Part shown: in pieces, positions 33,707 to 39,487 of the stretch
Layout: each line of letters opens with the position of its first letter
Position numbering within the stretch: position 1 is the stretch's first letter
Assembly (NCBI GenBank): GCA_018267655.1
Contig: JAFDYB010000069.1
Location: forward strand, 1 to 39,487
DNA length: 39,487 bases
Direction: 5' to 3'
From: Bacteroidota bacterium
GTDB taxonomy: Bacteria > Bacteroidota > Bacteroidia > B-17B0 > Aurantibacillaceae
The notes under the pieces: model-generated
Told to the model about the DNA's origin: nothing
What the model saw: only the letters and a program-made list of their open reading frames with translations
Databases searched by the model: none
Position numbers and translations under genes: made by a program

Positions 33707-34951
33707 TTGTTTAAAAACATAATAAATACTTTATTTACTAAAAGCTTTGTGGCAATCATAAATTTTTTAGTGTTAATTATTTCTGCTAAATATTTAGGCG
33801 TTGTTTCTCGCGGCGAGATTAGTATTTTGTTGTTAAATATTGCTATTGTGCAAATTGTTAATGAGGTATATACCGGGTATAGTTTAGTTTATTTTATAAC
33901 AAAGTTTAATTTAGTTAAAATCATTAAAACAGGCTTTGTATTTACAATTCTTGTTTGCACTATTAGTAATACCGTGCTTTTTATATTAGGAAAGCAAATT
34001 ACAAATTTTATATTATTAAGTTTTATTTGTAATATTTTAGTTGTGCTAAACACATTTAATTGCGTTATTATTTTAGCAAAAGAAAAAATTAAATTATATA
34101 ATTTTTTATCGTTTTTACAGCCTTTATTGTTATTACTTGGTTTATTTATTCAAACATATATTAGGCAGGTGGGTACGTTTGAAGCTTACATCTACCCAAT
34201 GTTGGGATCGTTTATTGTTGCTTGGATTTTTTCTACTTATTTTGTGATTGTTATTTTTAAAAATGATGACGATAAAAAAGAGTACGAAAGCAAAGCCATT
34301 TTTATAAATGGGTTTTACTGCCAAGCTGCTAATTTATTATTTATTTTAAGTAATCGTTTTAGTTATTATTTGTTAGATGATAATTCGCAAGTTGGTTTGT
34401 ACTCTTCTGCTTGTTCTTTGGCAGAGTCGTTATTATTAGTTAATAATGCTATTTCGCCAATTTTATTGACGCGTATTTCAAACGGAGGAAATAATAAAGA
34501 AAACGCACTCCTTACGTTAACATTGAGTAAAGTAAGTTTAGTAATGTGCGTTATTGGGTATTTTATTTTTTGGCTCTTACCTGAAAGTTTTTATTTAAAA
34601 TTGTTTGGTGGTGGTTTTGCCGGGATTAAACATTATATTTTAGTGTATGCGCCGGCTGTTTTATGCATTGGATTTTTCGGAATTATTAGTAATTATTACT
34701 CTGCCGTTGGAAAATTGATTTATAATTTACGTGCTAATTTTGCCGGTTTTATATTAAGCATTGCGTCTATGCCTTTTTTAATTAAAAATTTTGGAATTGA
34801 AGGTGCTGCTATATCTGCATTTATTGCTTATTTTATTGTACTATGCTTTAGTACTATGTATTTTTTTAAGCTAAATAAAATAAATATTTCAGCTGTTTTT
34901 CAATTAAAAAACGACATAATTCGGGTGAAAAAATTGTTTTTAGCTAAGTAA
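33707..34951 (+). CDS. Wzx-like polysaccharide flippase (MOP/MATE superfamily)
   Basis: Inner-membrane protein of about 414 aa with some twelve predicted helices and the N-terminal FKNIINTLFTKSFVAIINFLV...AKYLGVVSRGEIS pattern usual in oligosaccharide flippases. Such proteins move lipid-linked sugar units across the inner membrane. The conserved second half (FINGFYCQAANLLFILSNRFSYYLL, VGLYSSACSLAESLLL) fits the MOP superfamily. No ATG is available: candidates are TTG 33686 and TTG 33707. I prefer 33707 because an exact TAAATTTG promoter element covers the first, and 33707 leaves the protein starting with the conserved FKNIIN. Together with the glycosyltransferase and the 28090 membrane protein it suggests surface-glycan export. 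Confidence 0.83.
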   Translation: MFKNIINTLFTKSFVAIINFLVLIISAKYLGVVSRGEISILLLNIAIVQIVNEVYTGYSLVYFITKFNLVKIIKTGFVFTILVCTISNTVLFILGKQITNFILLSFICNILVVLNTFNCVIILAKEKIKLYNFLSFLQPLLLLLGLFIQTYIRQVGTFEAYIYPMLGSFIVAWIFSTYFVIVIFKNDDDKKEYESKAIFINGFYCQAANLLFILSNRFSYYLLDDNSQVGLYSSACSLAESLLLVNNAISPILLTRISNGGNNKENALLTLTLSKVSLVMCVIGYFIFWLLPESFYLKLFGGGFAGIKHYILVYAPAVLCIGFFGIISNYYSAVGKLIYNLRANFAGFILSIASMPFLIKNFGIEGAAISAFIAYFIVLCFSTMYFFKLNKINISAVFQLKNDIIRVKKLFLAK

Positions 34952-34973
34952 TAGCAAATCTTTTATTGGTATG

Positions 34974-35489
34974 TTAGTGGTGGTGATGTCCCCCCGGCCC
35001 GTGTACATGACCGTGTGAAATTTCTTCAGCTGTTGCTGAGCGCACGTTTAGTATTTCACCAATAAAATGTAAATCGTATCCTGCTAAAGGGTGGTTAAAG
35101 TCCATAATAACACTGTCATCTGTAATTTCTACAACATGTCCTACAAGTGCATTTCCATCAGCGTCGTTCATTTCAATGTCTTCTCCAACTTTTATGCGCT
35201 CTGAGTCAAATTTTCCATCAACCTCAAAAATGTTTTTTTTAAGTGGCATAACATATTCATTATCATACATGCCATACGCCTCAGCAGCTTTAATTTTAAA
35301 ATCAAATTTATCGCCTGCTATTTTATGGATTAAATTTTTTTCAAAATCGGGTAGTACGCCGGTATGCCCAACTAAAAACACAAAGGGGTGCTCTGCGTTG
35401 GTTTGCTCAACTAACTCTTCAGGTTGATTATCTTTTGAAGCGCTTAAATAATAATTTGCGCTTACAACGGTATTTTTTTCAATTTTCAT
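34974..35489 (-). CDS. FKBP-type peptidyl-prolyl isomerase, SlyD-like
   Basis: Cytosolic prolyl isomerase and chaperone (171 aa). The split FKBP domain carries an inserted IF flap (about 70-125), as in SlyD: FVFLVGHTGVLPDFEKNLIHKIAGDKFDFKI, AYGMYDNEYVMPLKK, then AVIM-like DDSVIMDFNHPLAGYDLHFIGEILNVR, the usual end. A His-rich tail (HGHVHGPGGHHHH) probably binds nickel or zinc, again as in SlyD. It has no signal peptide. Alone between convergent flippase (22 bp) and the deoxyhypusine-synthase-like gene upstream on the same strand (48 bp). Confidence 0.93.
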   Translation of the reverse strand: MKIEKNTVVSANYYLSASKDNQPEELVEQTNAEHPFVFLVGHTGVLPDFEKNLIHKIAGDKFDFKIKAAEAYGMYDNEYVMPLKKNIFEVDGKFDSERIKVGEDIEMNDADGNALVGHVVEITDDSVIMDFNHPLAGYDLHFIGEILNVRSATAEEISHGHVHGPGGHHHH

Positions 35490-35537
35490 GTTTAATCAGT
35501 TTCTTTTATTTTTTCCAATAAATTTTTTAAAAGTAGT

Positions 35538-36530
35538 TTACCAGCCTAAAATCCAAGCAAAAATTAATGGTGCCACTATTGTTGCATCGCTTTCAACAAT
35601 AAATTTTGGTGTGTTAACATCTAGTTTGCCCCAAGTGATTTTTTCATTAGGTACAGCACCGCTGTATGACCCATAAGAGGTTGTTGAATCACTGATTTGA
35701 CAAAAATAACTCCAAAAAGGAACGTCGTGCCACTCTAAATCTTGGTACATCATAGGTACAACGCATATTGGAAAATCGCCGGCTATACCGCCGCCAATCT
35801 GAAAAAAGCCAACGCCTTTGCCGCTTGAGTTTTTACGATACCAATCAGACAACCAAACCATGTACTCAATGCCACTTTTCATTGTAACAGCTTTAACTTC
35901 ATTTTTTATGACATAACTGGCAAAAATATTTCCCATAGTACTATCTTCCCAACCCGGCACTATTATTGGAATATTTTTTTGTGCTGCTGCCAACATCCAT
36001 GAGTTTTTTGGGTCAATTTCATAATATTGCTCTAATTCGCCGCTCAATAGTATTTTATACATAAATTCATGCGGAAAGTAACGCTCTCCTTTTGTGTCGG
36101 CATCTTTCCATATTTTATAAATATGTTTTTGTAAACGTCTAAACGCTTCTTCTTCAGGAATGCAAGTGTCTGTTACACGATTATAATGATTCTCTAACAA
36201 ATCCCACTCATCTTGCGGACTCAAATCGCGATAGTTGGGCACACGCTTATAATGCTTATGAGCAACAAGATTCATAATATCTTCTTCAAGATTAGCACCG
36301 GTGCAACTAATTATTTGAATTTTATCTTGCCTAATCATTTCTGCTAATGATTTTCCAAGCTCAGCTGTACTCATGGCTCCTGCTAGTGTAACCAGCATTT
36401 TACCGCCTTCCAGTAAATGTGTTTCGTAACCTTTTGCCGCATCAACTAATGCTGCTGCGTTAAAATGCTTATAATGATGAGCTACAAAATTTGAAATCGG
36501 ACCTTTATCTTTAATTATTTCTACTGACAT
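35538..36530 (-). CDS. Deoxyhypusine synthase-like enzyme
   Basis: NAD-dependent aminobutyl-transfer enzyme family, 330 aa. In eukaryotes and archaea it modifies a lysine of eIF5A; bacteria have no eIF5A, so the bacterial branch probably acts on polyamines or another acceptor. The catalytic Lys is kept: K302 in EKITWGKLDVN matches the WGK of the human enzyme (K329). Also seen are LVTLAGAMSTAELGK (N-terminal NAD region), SCTGANLEED, VPGWEDSTMGNIF and IGGGIAGDFPICV. Start is ATG 36530, 18 nt after a TATCTTTG element. No polyamine genes are adjacent, so the physiological reaction is open. Confidence 0.88.
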   Translation of the reverse strand: MSVEIIKDKGPISNFVAHHYKHFNAAALVDAAKGYETHLLEGGKMLVTLAGAMSTAELGKSLAEMIRQDKIQIISCTGANLEEDIMNLVAHKHYKRVPNYRDLSPQDEWDLLENHYNRVTDTCIPEEEAFRRLQKHIYKIWKDADTKGERYFPHEFMYKILLSGELEQYYEIDPKNSWMLAAAQKNIPIIVPGWEDSTMGNIFASYVIKNEVKAVTMKSGIEYMVWLSDWYRKNSSGKGVGFFQIGGGIAGDFPICVVPMMYQDLEWHDVPFWSYFCQISDSTTSYGSYSGAVPNEKITWGKLDVNTPKFIVESDATIVAPLIFAWILGW

Positions 36531-36548
36531 TTTAAATTTTTAAAGCGA

Positions 36549-36556
36549 CAAAGATA
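36549..36556 (-). promoter_or_regulatory. Candidate -7 element for the deoxyhypusine synthase-like gene
   Basis: TATCTTTG on the minus strand fits TAnnTTTG exactly, 18 nt upstream of the ATG at 36530. No clear -33 box. Confidence 0.42.
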
Positions 36557-36597
36557 TCTTTTTAACTTGGATTATGAGATAGATTTTATAGCAATTT

Positions 36598-37341
36598 TTA
36601 TGCGGCTAATAATTCTTTTAACTGTTTACGATATTTTTTTCGTTTGATAAAATAAAATTTATAATCGCGAATAATTTGCCTGAAATCAAAATTAGCGCCA
36701 ATAGAGTAGTACCAACCACTATAATTTATAGTGCCATGACCGGAGTTTTCGCTCATATAGCGATAGCCTGCCATGCCTTGTATGCCAATCCAAGGCAAAG
36801 GCATAAATGATACTTGAAGCCCTGCCCCTAATGGGAATACAGGAAAAGTTTTTGTATATAACACTTTGCTGTTCAAGGTATCTTTACTTGTAAATGTGGC
36901 ATTTCCAAAGCCTATTTCAACAGGTATATCAATTTCAAAATAGCGCGAGTCTAAAATAGGGTACTGGTAAAAAAAAGTAGCGTATGAAATATTAAGGTAT
37001 TGGTTTACAACCTTTGGTCCGGTAGATTTGTTTTTTACCTTTAAGGGTAAGTTTCGCGATTCAAGCCCCATTTTATATATACCAAAACCCATGGTGTGCT
37101 TTTCATATAAAATTACACCTGCTTGAAGCCCCAATAAATTAACCGGACGGTCTTTAATAAACGAGTTACGCTGGTCAATTGAAAAATAAGGTCGCAATTT
37201 TTGAAAACGATAAATGTGTGCTGAGTCGGCTCTAAATTTTTTGGTTAATGAGTCGATAGCCTTTGCTTTATCAATAGTTTGTTGAGAAAAAGCATTAAAT
37301 ACCATTGCAAGCATAAAAAGTAACAAATGTGTTTTCCTCAT
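36598..37341 (-). CDS. Outer-membrane beta-barrel protein of unknown function
   Basis: A 247-aa secreted protein. Signal peptide MRKTHLLLFMLAMVFNAFSQ. The mature part has alternating hydrophobic/aromatic strands ending in turns (LGLQAGVILYEKHTMGFGIYKMGL, YLNISYATFFYQYPI, GIQGMAGYRYMSENSG, GWYYSIGANFDFRQI), the pattern of a small eight-strand barrel such as OmpW-like or DUF3575-like porins in Bacteroidota. No motif points to a transported solute. The C terminus is very basic (KFYFIKRKKYRKQLKELL), odd for a barrel, and may stay on the periplasmic side. A -7 element is at 37358-37365. Function not assigned. Confidence 0.78.
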   Translation of the reverse strand: MRKTHLLLFMLAMVFNAFSQQTIDKAKAIDSLTKKFRADSAHIYRFQKLRPYFSIDQRNSFIKDRPVNLLGLQAGVILYEKHTMGFGIYKMGLESRNLPLKVKNKSTGPKVVNQYLNISYATFFYQYPILDSRYFEIDIPVEIGFGNATFTSKDTLNSKVLYTKTFPVFPLGAGLQVSFMPLPWIGIQGMAGYRYMSENSGHGTINYSGWYYSIGANFDFRQIIRDYKFYFIKRKKYRKQLKELLAA

Positions 37342-37357
37342 ACGGTATTTGATTTGA

Positions 37358-37365
37358 CGAAGATA
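37358..37365 (-). promoter_or_regulatory. Candidate -7 element for the beta-barrel gene
   Basis: TATCTTCG on the minus strand, identical to the -7 boxes at 16403 and 33671, 16 nt upstream of the ATG at 37341. No strong -33 box. Confidence 0.4.
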
Positions 37366-37450
37366 AATGCTAAAAGTAAAAACAATAAATAAAATGTATA
37401 TATTGTTTTAAAAAAATGATATAAAAAGCGGTATAAATTCTTCTGTTTTT

Positions 37451-37864
37451 TTAATGCAACACTACGCCTTTATAGCGTAATTTAATTGGTTTTGAGTTGC
37501 TTTTTAAATATAAATAAGCATAGCGATCTTGTCTGTCATAAGCCGATTTTGTATCAAAAACAATAACAATTGTATCGCCTTTGCCGGGCTCAATAGCAGA
37601 ACTTGGATATTTAATATTTGTACAAGTACACTCAACATCTGCTTTTTCAATTTCAATATTTTCTGTTCCTATATTTTTAAACGGATATTTTAAGGTAACT
37701 ATTTCTCCCTTTTTTACAAAACCAAAGCTTTGTTTTTGATATTTAAATTTAATTTTAGGTTGCGAAAAGAAAAAAGTAGGTGCAAAGGAAAGAAGTATCA
37801 AATAAAAAATCCCACTAATCTTTTTAGTGGGATTAATTTTAAATCTAAGTAAATTATTTTCCAT
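37451..37864 (-). CDS. DUF1573 secreted protein (third tandem copy)
   Basis: A 137-aa DUF1573 protein. The DUF1573 family is an immunoglobulin-like, probably periplasmic domain common in Bacteroidota; function unknown. Signal peptide about 1-34, with hydrophobic core IFYLILLSFAPTFFFS. The domain has the Cys pair (VECTCTN, CGC in most copies becomes C-T-C) and PGKGDTIVIVFDTK. It begins at ATG 37864, 11 bp before the stop of the second copy, so the two genes overlap. A strong terminator hairpin lies within codons 11-19, which would cut most transcripts here. Two GC-poor features argue for a degenerate or weakly expressed gene, but the frame is intact. Confidence 0.78.
   Translation of the reverse strand: MENNLLRFKINPTKKISGIFYLILLSFAPTFFFSQPKIKFKYQKQSFGFVKKGEIVTLKYPFKNIGTENIEIEKADVECTCTNIKYPSSAIEPGKGDTIVIVFDTKSAYDRQDRYAYLYLKSNSKPIKLRYKGVVLH
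37808..37834 (-). terminator. Intrinsic terminator inside the start of the third DUF1573 gene
   Basis: Inverted repeat AATCCCACTAA (37808-37818) and TTAGTGGGATT (37824-37834), an 11-bp perfect stem with a 5-nt loop. On the minus strand the stem runs into a U tract (UUUUUU then AUUU). It lies 20 nt after the stop of the second DUF1573 gene, a normal terminator position, but within the coding sequence of the next gene. Confidence 0.75.
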
Positions 37865-38297
37865 CGGCACTTGCGGGCTTTGCTTTTATTTCGCCTTTAA
37901 TCCTAACTCTTTTAGAAGCATATTTTGCATTTGAAAAAACGGTAATGTTTTTTTCAAACCTGCCCTCGCGCTTGGTATCGTATTTAATTTTAATTACTCC
38001 GCCTTTTCCGGGCAAAATAGGCTCTTGAGGCCAACCCGGTTTGCCTTCTATGGTTGTAGAGGTACAACCGCATTCTCCTTGAACAGAGGTTATAGTTAGT
38101 GGCGACTTACCGGCATTAGTAAATTTAAATTCACGCACTCCATTTGCATCCCAGTCAATAGTACCAAAATCAATGACCTCTGAATCAAATTTCATATCAG
38201 GAGCATTAGGATCAGGGTTAGGCGTGGCACTGTCTTGGGACCTTATAACTCCCAGCGTTCCTATAACAAAAAGTAATGCAAGCAGAATTTTTTTCAT
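37854..38297 (-). CDS. DUF1573 secreted protein (second tandem copy)
   Basis: A 147-aa DUF1573 protein with signal peptide MKKILLALLFVIGTLGVIRSQ. The domain (about 35-135) reads FDSEVIDFGTIDWDANGVREFKFTN, with the Cys signature VQGECGCTSTT, then EPILPGKGGVIKIKYDTKREGRF and a final strand (SKRVRIKGEIKA). It is the middle of three similar genes and lies 17 bp downstream of the first. A strong terminator follows 20 nt after its stop, inside the overlapping next gene, so this pair is probably the main transcription unit. Function unknown; a periplasmic or surface partner role is suggested only by the family. Confidence 0.87.
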   Translation of the reverse strand: MKKILLALLFVIGTLGVIRSQDSATPNPDPNAPDMKFDSEVIDFGTIDWDANGVREFKFTNAGKSPLTITSVQGECGCTSTTIEGKPGWPQEPILPGKGGVIKIKYDTKREGRFEKNITVFSNAKYASKRVRIKGEIKAKPASADGK

Positions 38298-38314
38298 AAA
38301 ACAATTAATTTATA

Positions 38315-38809
38315 TTACGATTTTTTCTCAGTAGGTGCGCCTTGTGAAGCTTTGTTTTGAGGAAAAGATTCTTCAACCGGTTTAGCTTCTACGTTGCCTT
38401 TGATAGTAAGCGTTACAACGCCATTTTTATTATTTGAATTAACGGTAACTGTTTTATAAATGCCACCAACTCTATTTGTATCGTATTTAACGTGTATTTC
38501 AGCAGTTTTTCCGGGTAAAACAGGTTCTGCAGGGCATTTAGGAACTGTGCAACCACAGCTACCCATACAACTTGTAATTACTAAAGGCTCTTTTCCTGTA
38601 TTTGTAAATTTAAAAGTGCACTCGCCATTATCACCTTGTTTAATGTTACCGTAATTATGCTCCATTTTATCCATTTTAATTTCTGCTAAGCTTGTTGGTG
38701 CAGCAGCCGGAGTGGCTGTAGTAGCAGCATTATGGTTGTGGTTATCCTGTGCAAAAGTTGCGTAGCTTATACCGGCTACTAATCCTAAAGTAAAAATTAT
38801 TTTTTTCAT
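38315..38809 (-). CDS. DUF1573 secreted protein (first tandem copy)
   Basis: A 164-aa DUF1573 protein from ATG 38809, with signal peptide MKKIIFTLGLVAGISYATFAQ. An Ala/Thr/Pro-rich linker (about 26-45) with a His-Asn repeat precedes the domain (KMDKMEHNYGNIKQGDNGECTFKFTN). It has the CMGSCGCTVPKC signature, with an extra Cys, then EPVLPGKTAEIHVKYDTNRVGG and the final strand VTLTIKGNVEAKP. A GTG-free longer frame to 38836 adds nine residues (MDRFNKNRK) ahead of the signal peptide and is not preferred. First gene of the DUF1573 trio. Function unknown. Confidence 0.87.
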   Translation of the reverse strand: MKKIIFTLGLVAGISYATFAQDNHNHNAATTATPAAAPTSLAEIKMDKMEHNYGNIKQGDNGECTFKFTNTGKEPLVITSCMGSCGCTVPKCPAEPVLPGKTAEIHVKYDTNRVGGIYKTVTVNSNNKNGVVTLTIKGNVEAKPVEESFPQNKASQGAPTEKKS

Positions 38810-38982
38810 TTTTCTATTTTTATTAAATCTATCCATAAAGTTACTAATATCGTGCCATATTTAAGTTCTGCAGCTCAATTTCTTTACGTAATTTTACGAT
38901 TTTTAACAAACTAAATTCTAATTTTGGGATATTTGGTGAGGAAGAGCTTCTATTTTAATGTTAGAAGTAACTATTAGCTACT

Positions 38983-39487
38983 TTATATTTTAATCCCAAT
39001 TACCGTAACATCATCTACTTGTTCACTTTCACCTTTCCAATTAGTAAAGGTTTGTTCTAACAATTCTTTTTGTTCTCGCATTGGCAAGTGAGCGTTTTTT
39101 GCAAGCAACTCACGCAAATTTTTACTCATAAATTTTTTGTTATTCTCACCGCCAAACTGGTCGGCAAAGCCATCAGTGAGGGTGTAAATTACATCGCCTT
39201 TTTGTAATTGTATTTCGTGTAGGGTAAACGGAATATTTTGCTTGTCGTGTTTGCCTACCGGCATTTTATCGGGTTTAATTTCGATGATTTCTTTTGTGTT
39301 GTCAGGTCGAGCGCAGTCGAGACCTGCCTGCTTCTCGACTTCGCTCGAAGTGACAGTTCTCACAATCCAAACCGGATTATTGGCTGCGGCTATTTGTAAT
39401 TTTTTGTTTTTAAAATCAAAGACTAATAATGAGCAATCCATGCCGTCTTTACCGCCTTCGGCGCTGCCATCTTTTTTTAAGCGTTCA
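38983..39487 (-). CDS. SpoIIE/PP2C serine phosphatase, C-terminal part (runs off the window)
   Basis: The open frame continues through the right edge, so the ATG at 39441 is internal: the codons before it (E-R-L-K-K-D-G-S-A-E-G-G-K-D-G) match the LQKDGMD region of the phosphatase gene at 10374. Visible phosphatase motifs are MDCSLLVFDFKNKKLQIAAANNP, KMPVGKH, the TDGFADQFGG metal region and the end EQVDDVTVIGIKI. Between VWIVR and NTKEI it carries about 19 extra residues (TVTSSEVEKQAGLDCARPD) that its paralogue at 10374 lacks; these are encoded by an inverted pair of short repeats at 39300-39355, reported separately. Sensor domain, if any, lies outside. Serine phosphatase, target unknown. Confidence 0.88.
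   Translation of the reverse strand, partial: ERLKKDGSAEGGKDGMDCSLLVFDFKNKKLQIAAANNPVWIVRTVTSSEVEKQAGLDCARPDNTKEIIEIKPDKMPVGKHDKQNIPFTLHEIQLQKGDVIYTLTDGFADQFGGENNKKFMSKNLRELLAKNAHLPMREQKELLEQTFTNWKGESEQVDDVTVIGIKI
39300..39355. repeat. REPIN-like inverted pair of short palindromic repeats, inside a gene
   Basis: Copy A (39301-39324, GTCAGGTCGAGCGCAGTCGA then GACC) and the reverse complement of copy B (39331-39354, GTCACTTCGAGCGAAGTCGA then GAAG) agree at 19 of 24 positions and face each other across 6 nt, bounded by TGTCA and TGACA. Each copy is itself nearly palindromic. The core TCGAGCGnAGTCGA is a dispersed repeat often seen in Bacteroidota genomes. The element is GC-rich against its surroundings and has inserted in frame in the phosphatase gene. 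Confidence 0.72.

Noticed and set aside
38966..38982. Near-palindrome AGTAACTATTAGCTACT after the right-edge phosphatase gene
   Set aside because: The loop would be one base and no U tract follows, so a terminator is not supported; it may be chance.
38983..39441. Right-edge phosphatase as a complete 152-aa stand-alone protein
   Set aside because: The frame stays open to the edge and encodes homologous sequence before the ATG, so it is the tail of a longer protein.

Overview
The window is about 39.5 kb of AT-rich bacterial chromosome from a member of the phylum Bacteroidota. The evidence is a type IX secretion (T9SS) C-terminal sorting domain, a DnaE with a fused proofreading exonuclease, DUF3276 (Pur-alpha-like) and DUF1573 proteins, a 'two-component regulator propeller' sensor, many short-signal lipoproteins, almost no Shine-Dalgarno sequences, and several matches to the Bacteroidota promoter -7 element TAnnTTTG. 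I cannot place it below phylum with confidence. Most of it is ordinary chromosome. The only insertion-sequence remnant visible is the IS630-type transposase end at the left edge.

Layout, left to right. (1) 1-1039: the tail of an IS630 transposase, then a thiol glutathione peroxidase. (2) 1090-8449, all minus: a TPR lipoprotein, an unknown lipoprotein, an FtsB/DivIC protein, dnaE and AMP nucleosidase. (3) 8642-10373, plus: a DUF3276 nucleic-acid-binding protein and a secreted VWA protein. (4) 10374-17694: a T9SS-secreted surface protein and, 17 bp after it, a propeller-SpoIIE phosphatase sensor on the minus strand, with a divergent LacI-type regulator. The surface-protein promoter carries a 16-bp palindrome in its spacer that could be the regulator's operator. 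(5) 17656-22851: a SprT-like protease, NAD synthase, a di-haem TsdA-like cytochrome c lipoprotein, an arylsulfotransferase-type propeller and a lipid-anchored SPFH protein. (6) 22856-26834: an rRNA m5C methyltransferase, RecX, an SDR lacking its catalytic Tyr and Lys, and a Sco1 copper chaperone paired with a cysteine-less Sco-like paralogue. (7) 26829-34951: a cell-surface block with a glycosyltransferase, a polytopic membrane protein, a transglutaminase-like membrane protein, DacB, an M13 peptidase and a Wzx-like flippase. (8) 34974-39487, minus: a SlyD-type isomerase, a deoxyhypusine-synthase-like enzyme, an outer-membrane barrel, three tandem DUF1573 proteins and the C-terminal half of a second SpoIIE phosphatase, which runs off the right edge.

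The most unusual items are: an inverted pair of short palindromic repeats (REPIN-like) inserted in frame in the right-edge SpoIIE gene; an intrinsic-terminator hairpin inside the signal-peptide codons of the third DUF1573 gene; the candidate operator beside the LacI gene; an apparent ATA start in the TsdA-like cytochrome gene; and a 126-bp convergent gene overlap. I found no CRISPR array, rRNA, tRNA, prophage or recognisable defence island.
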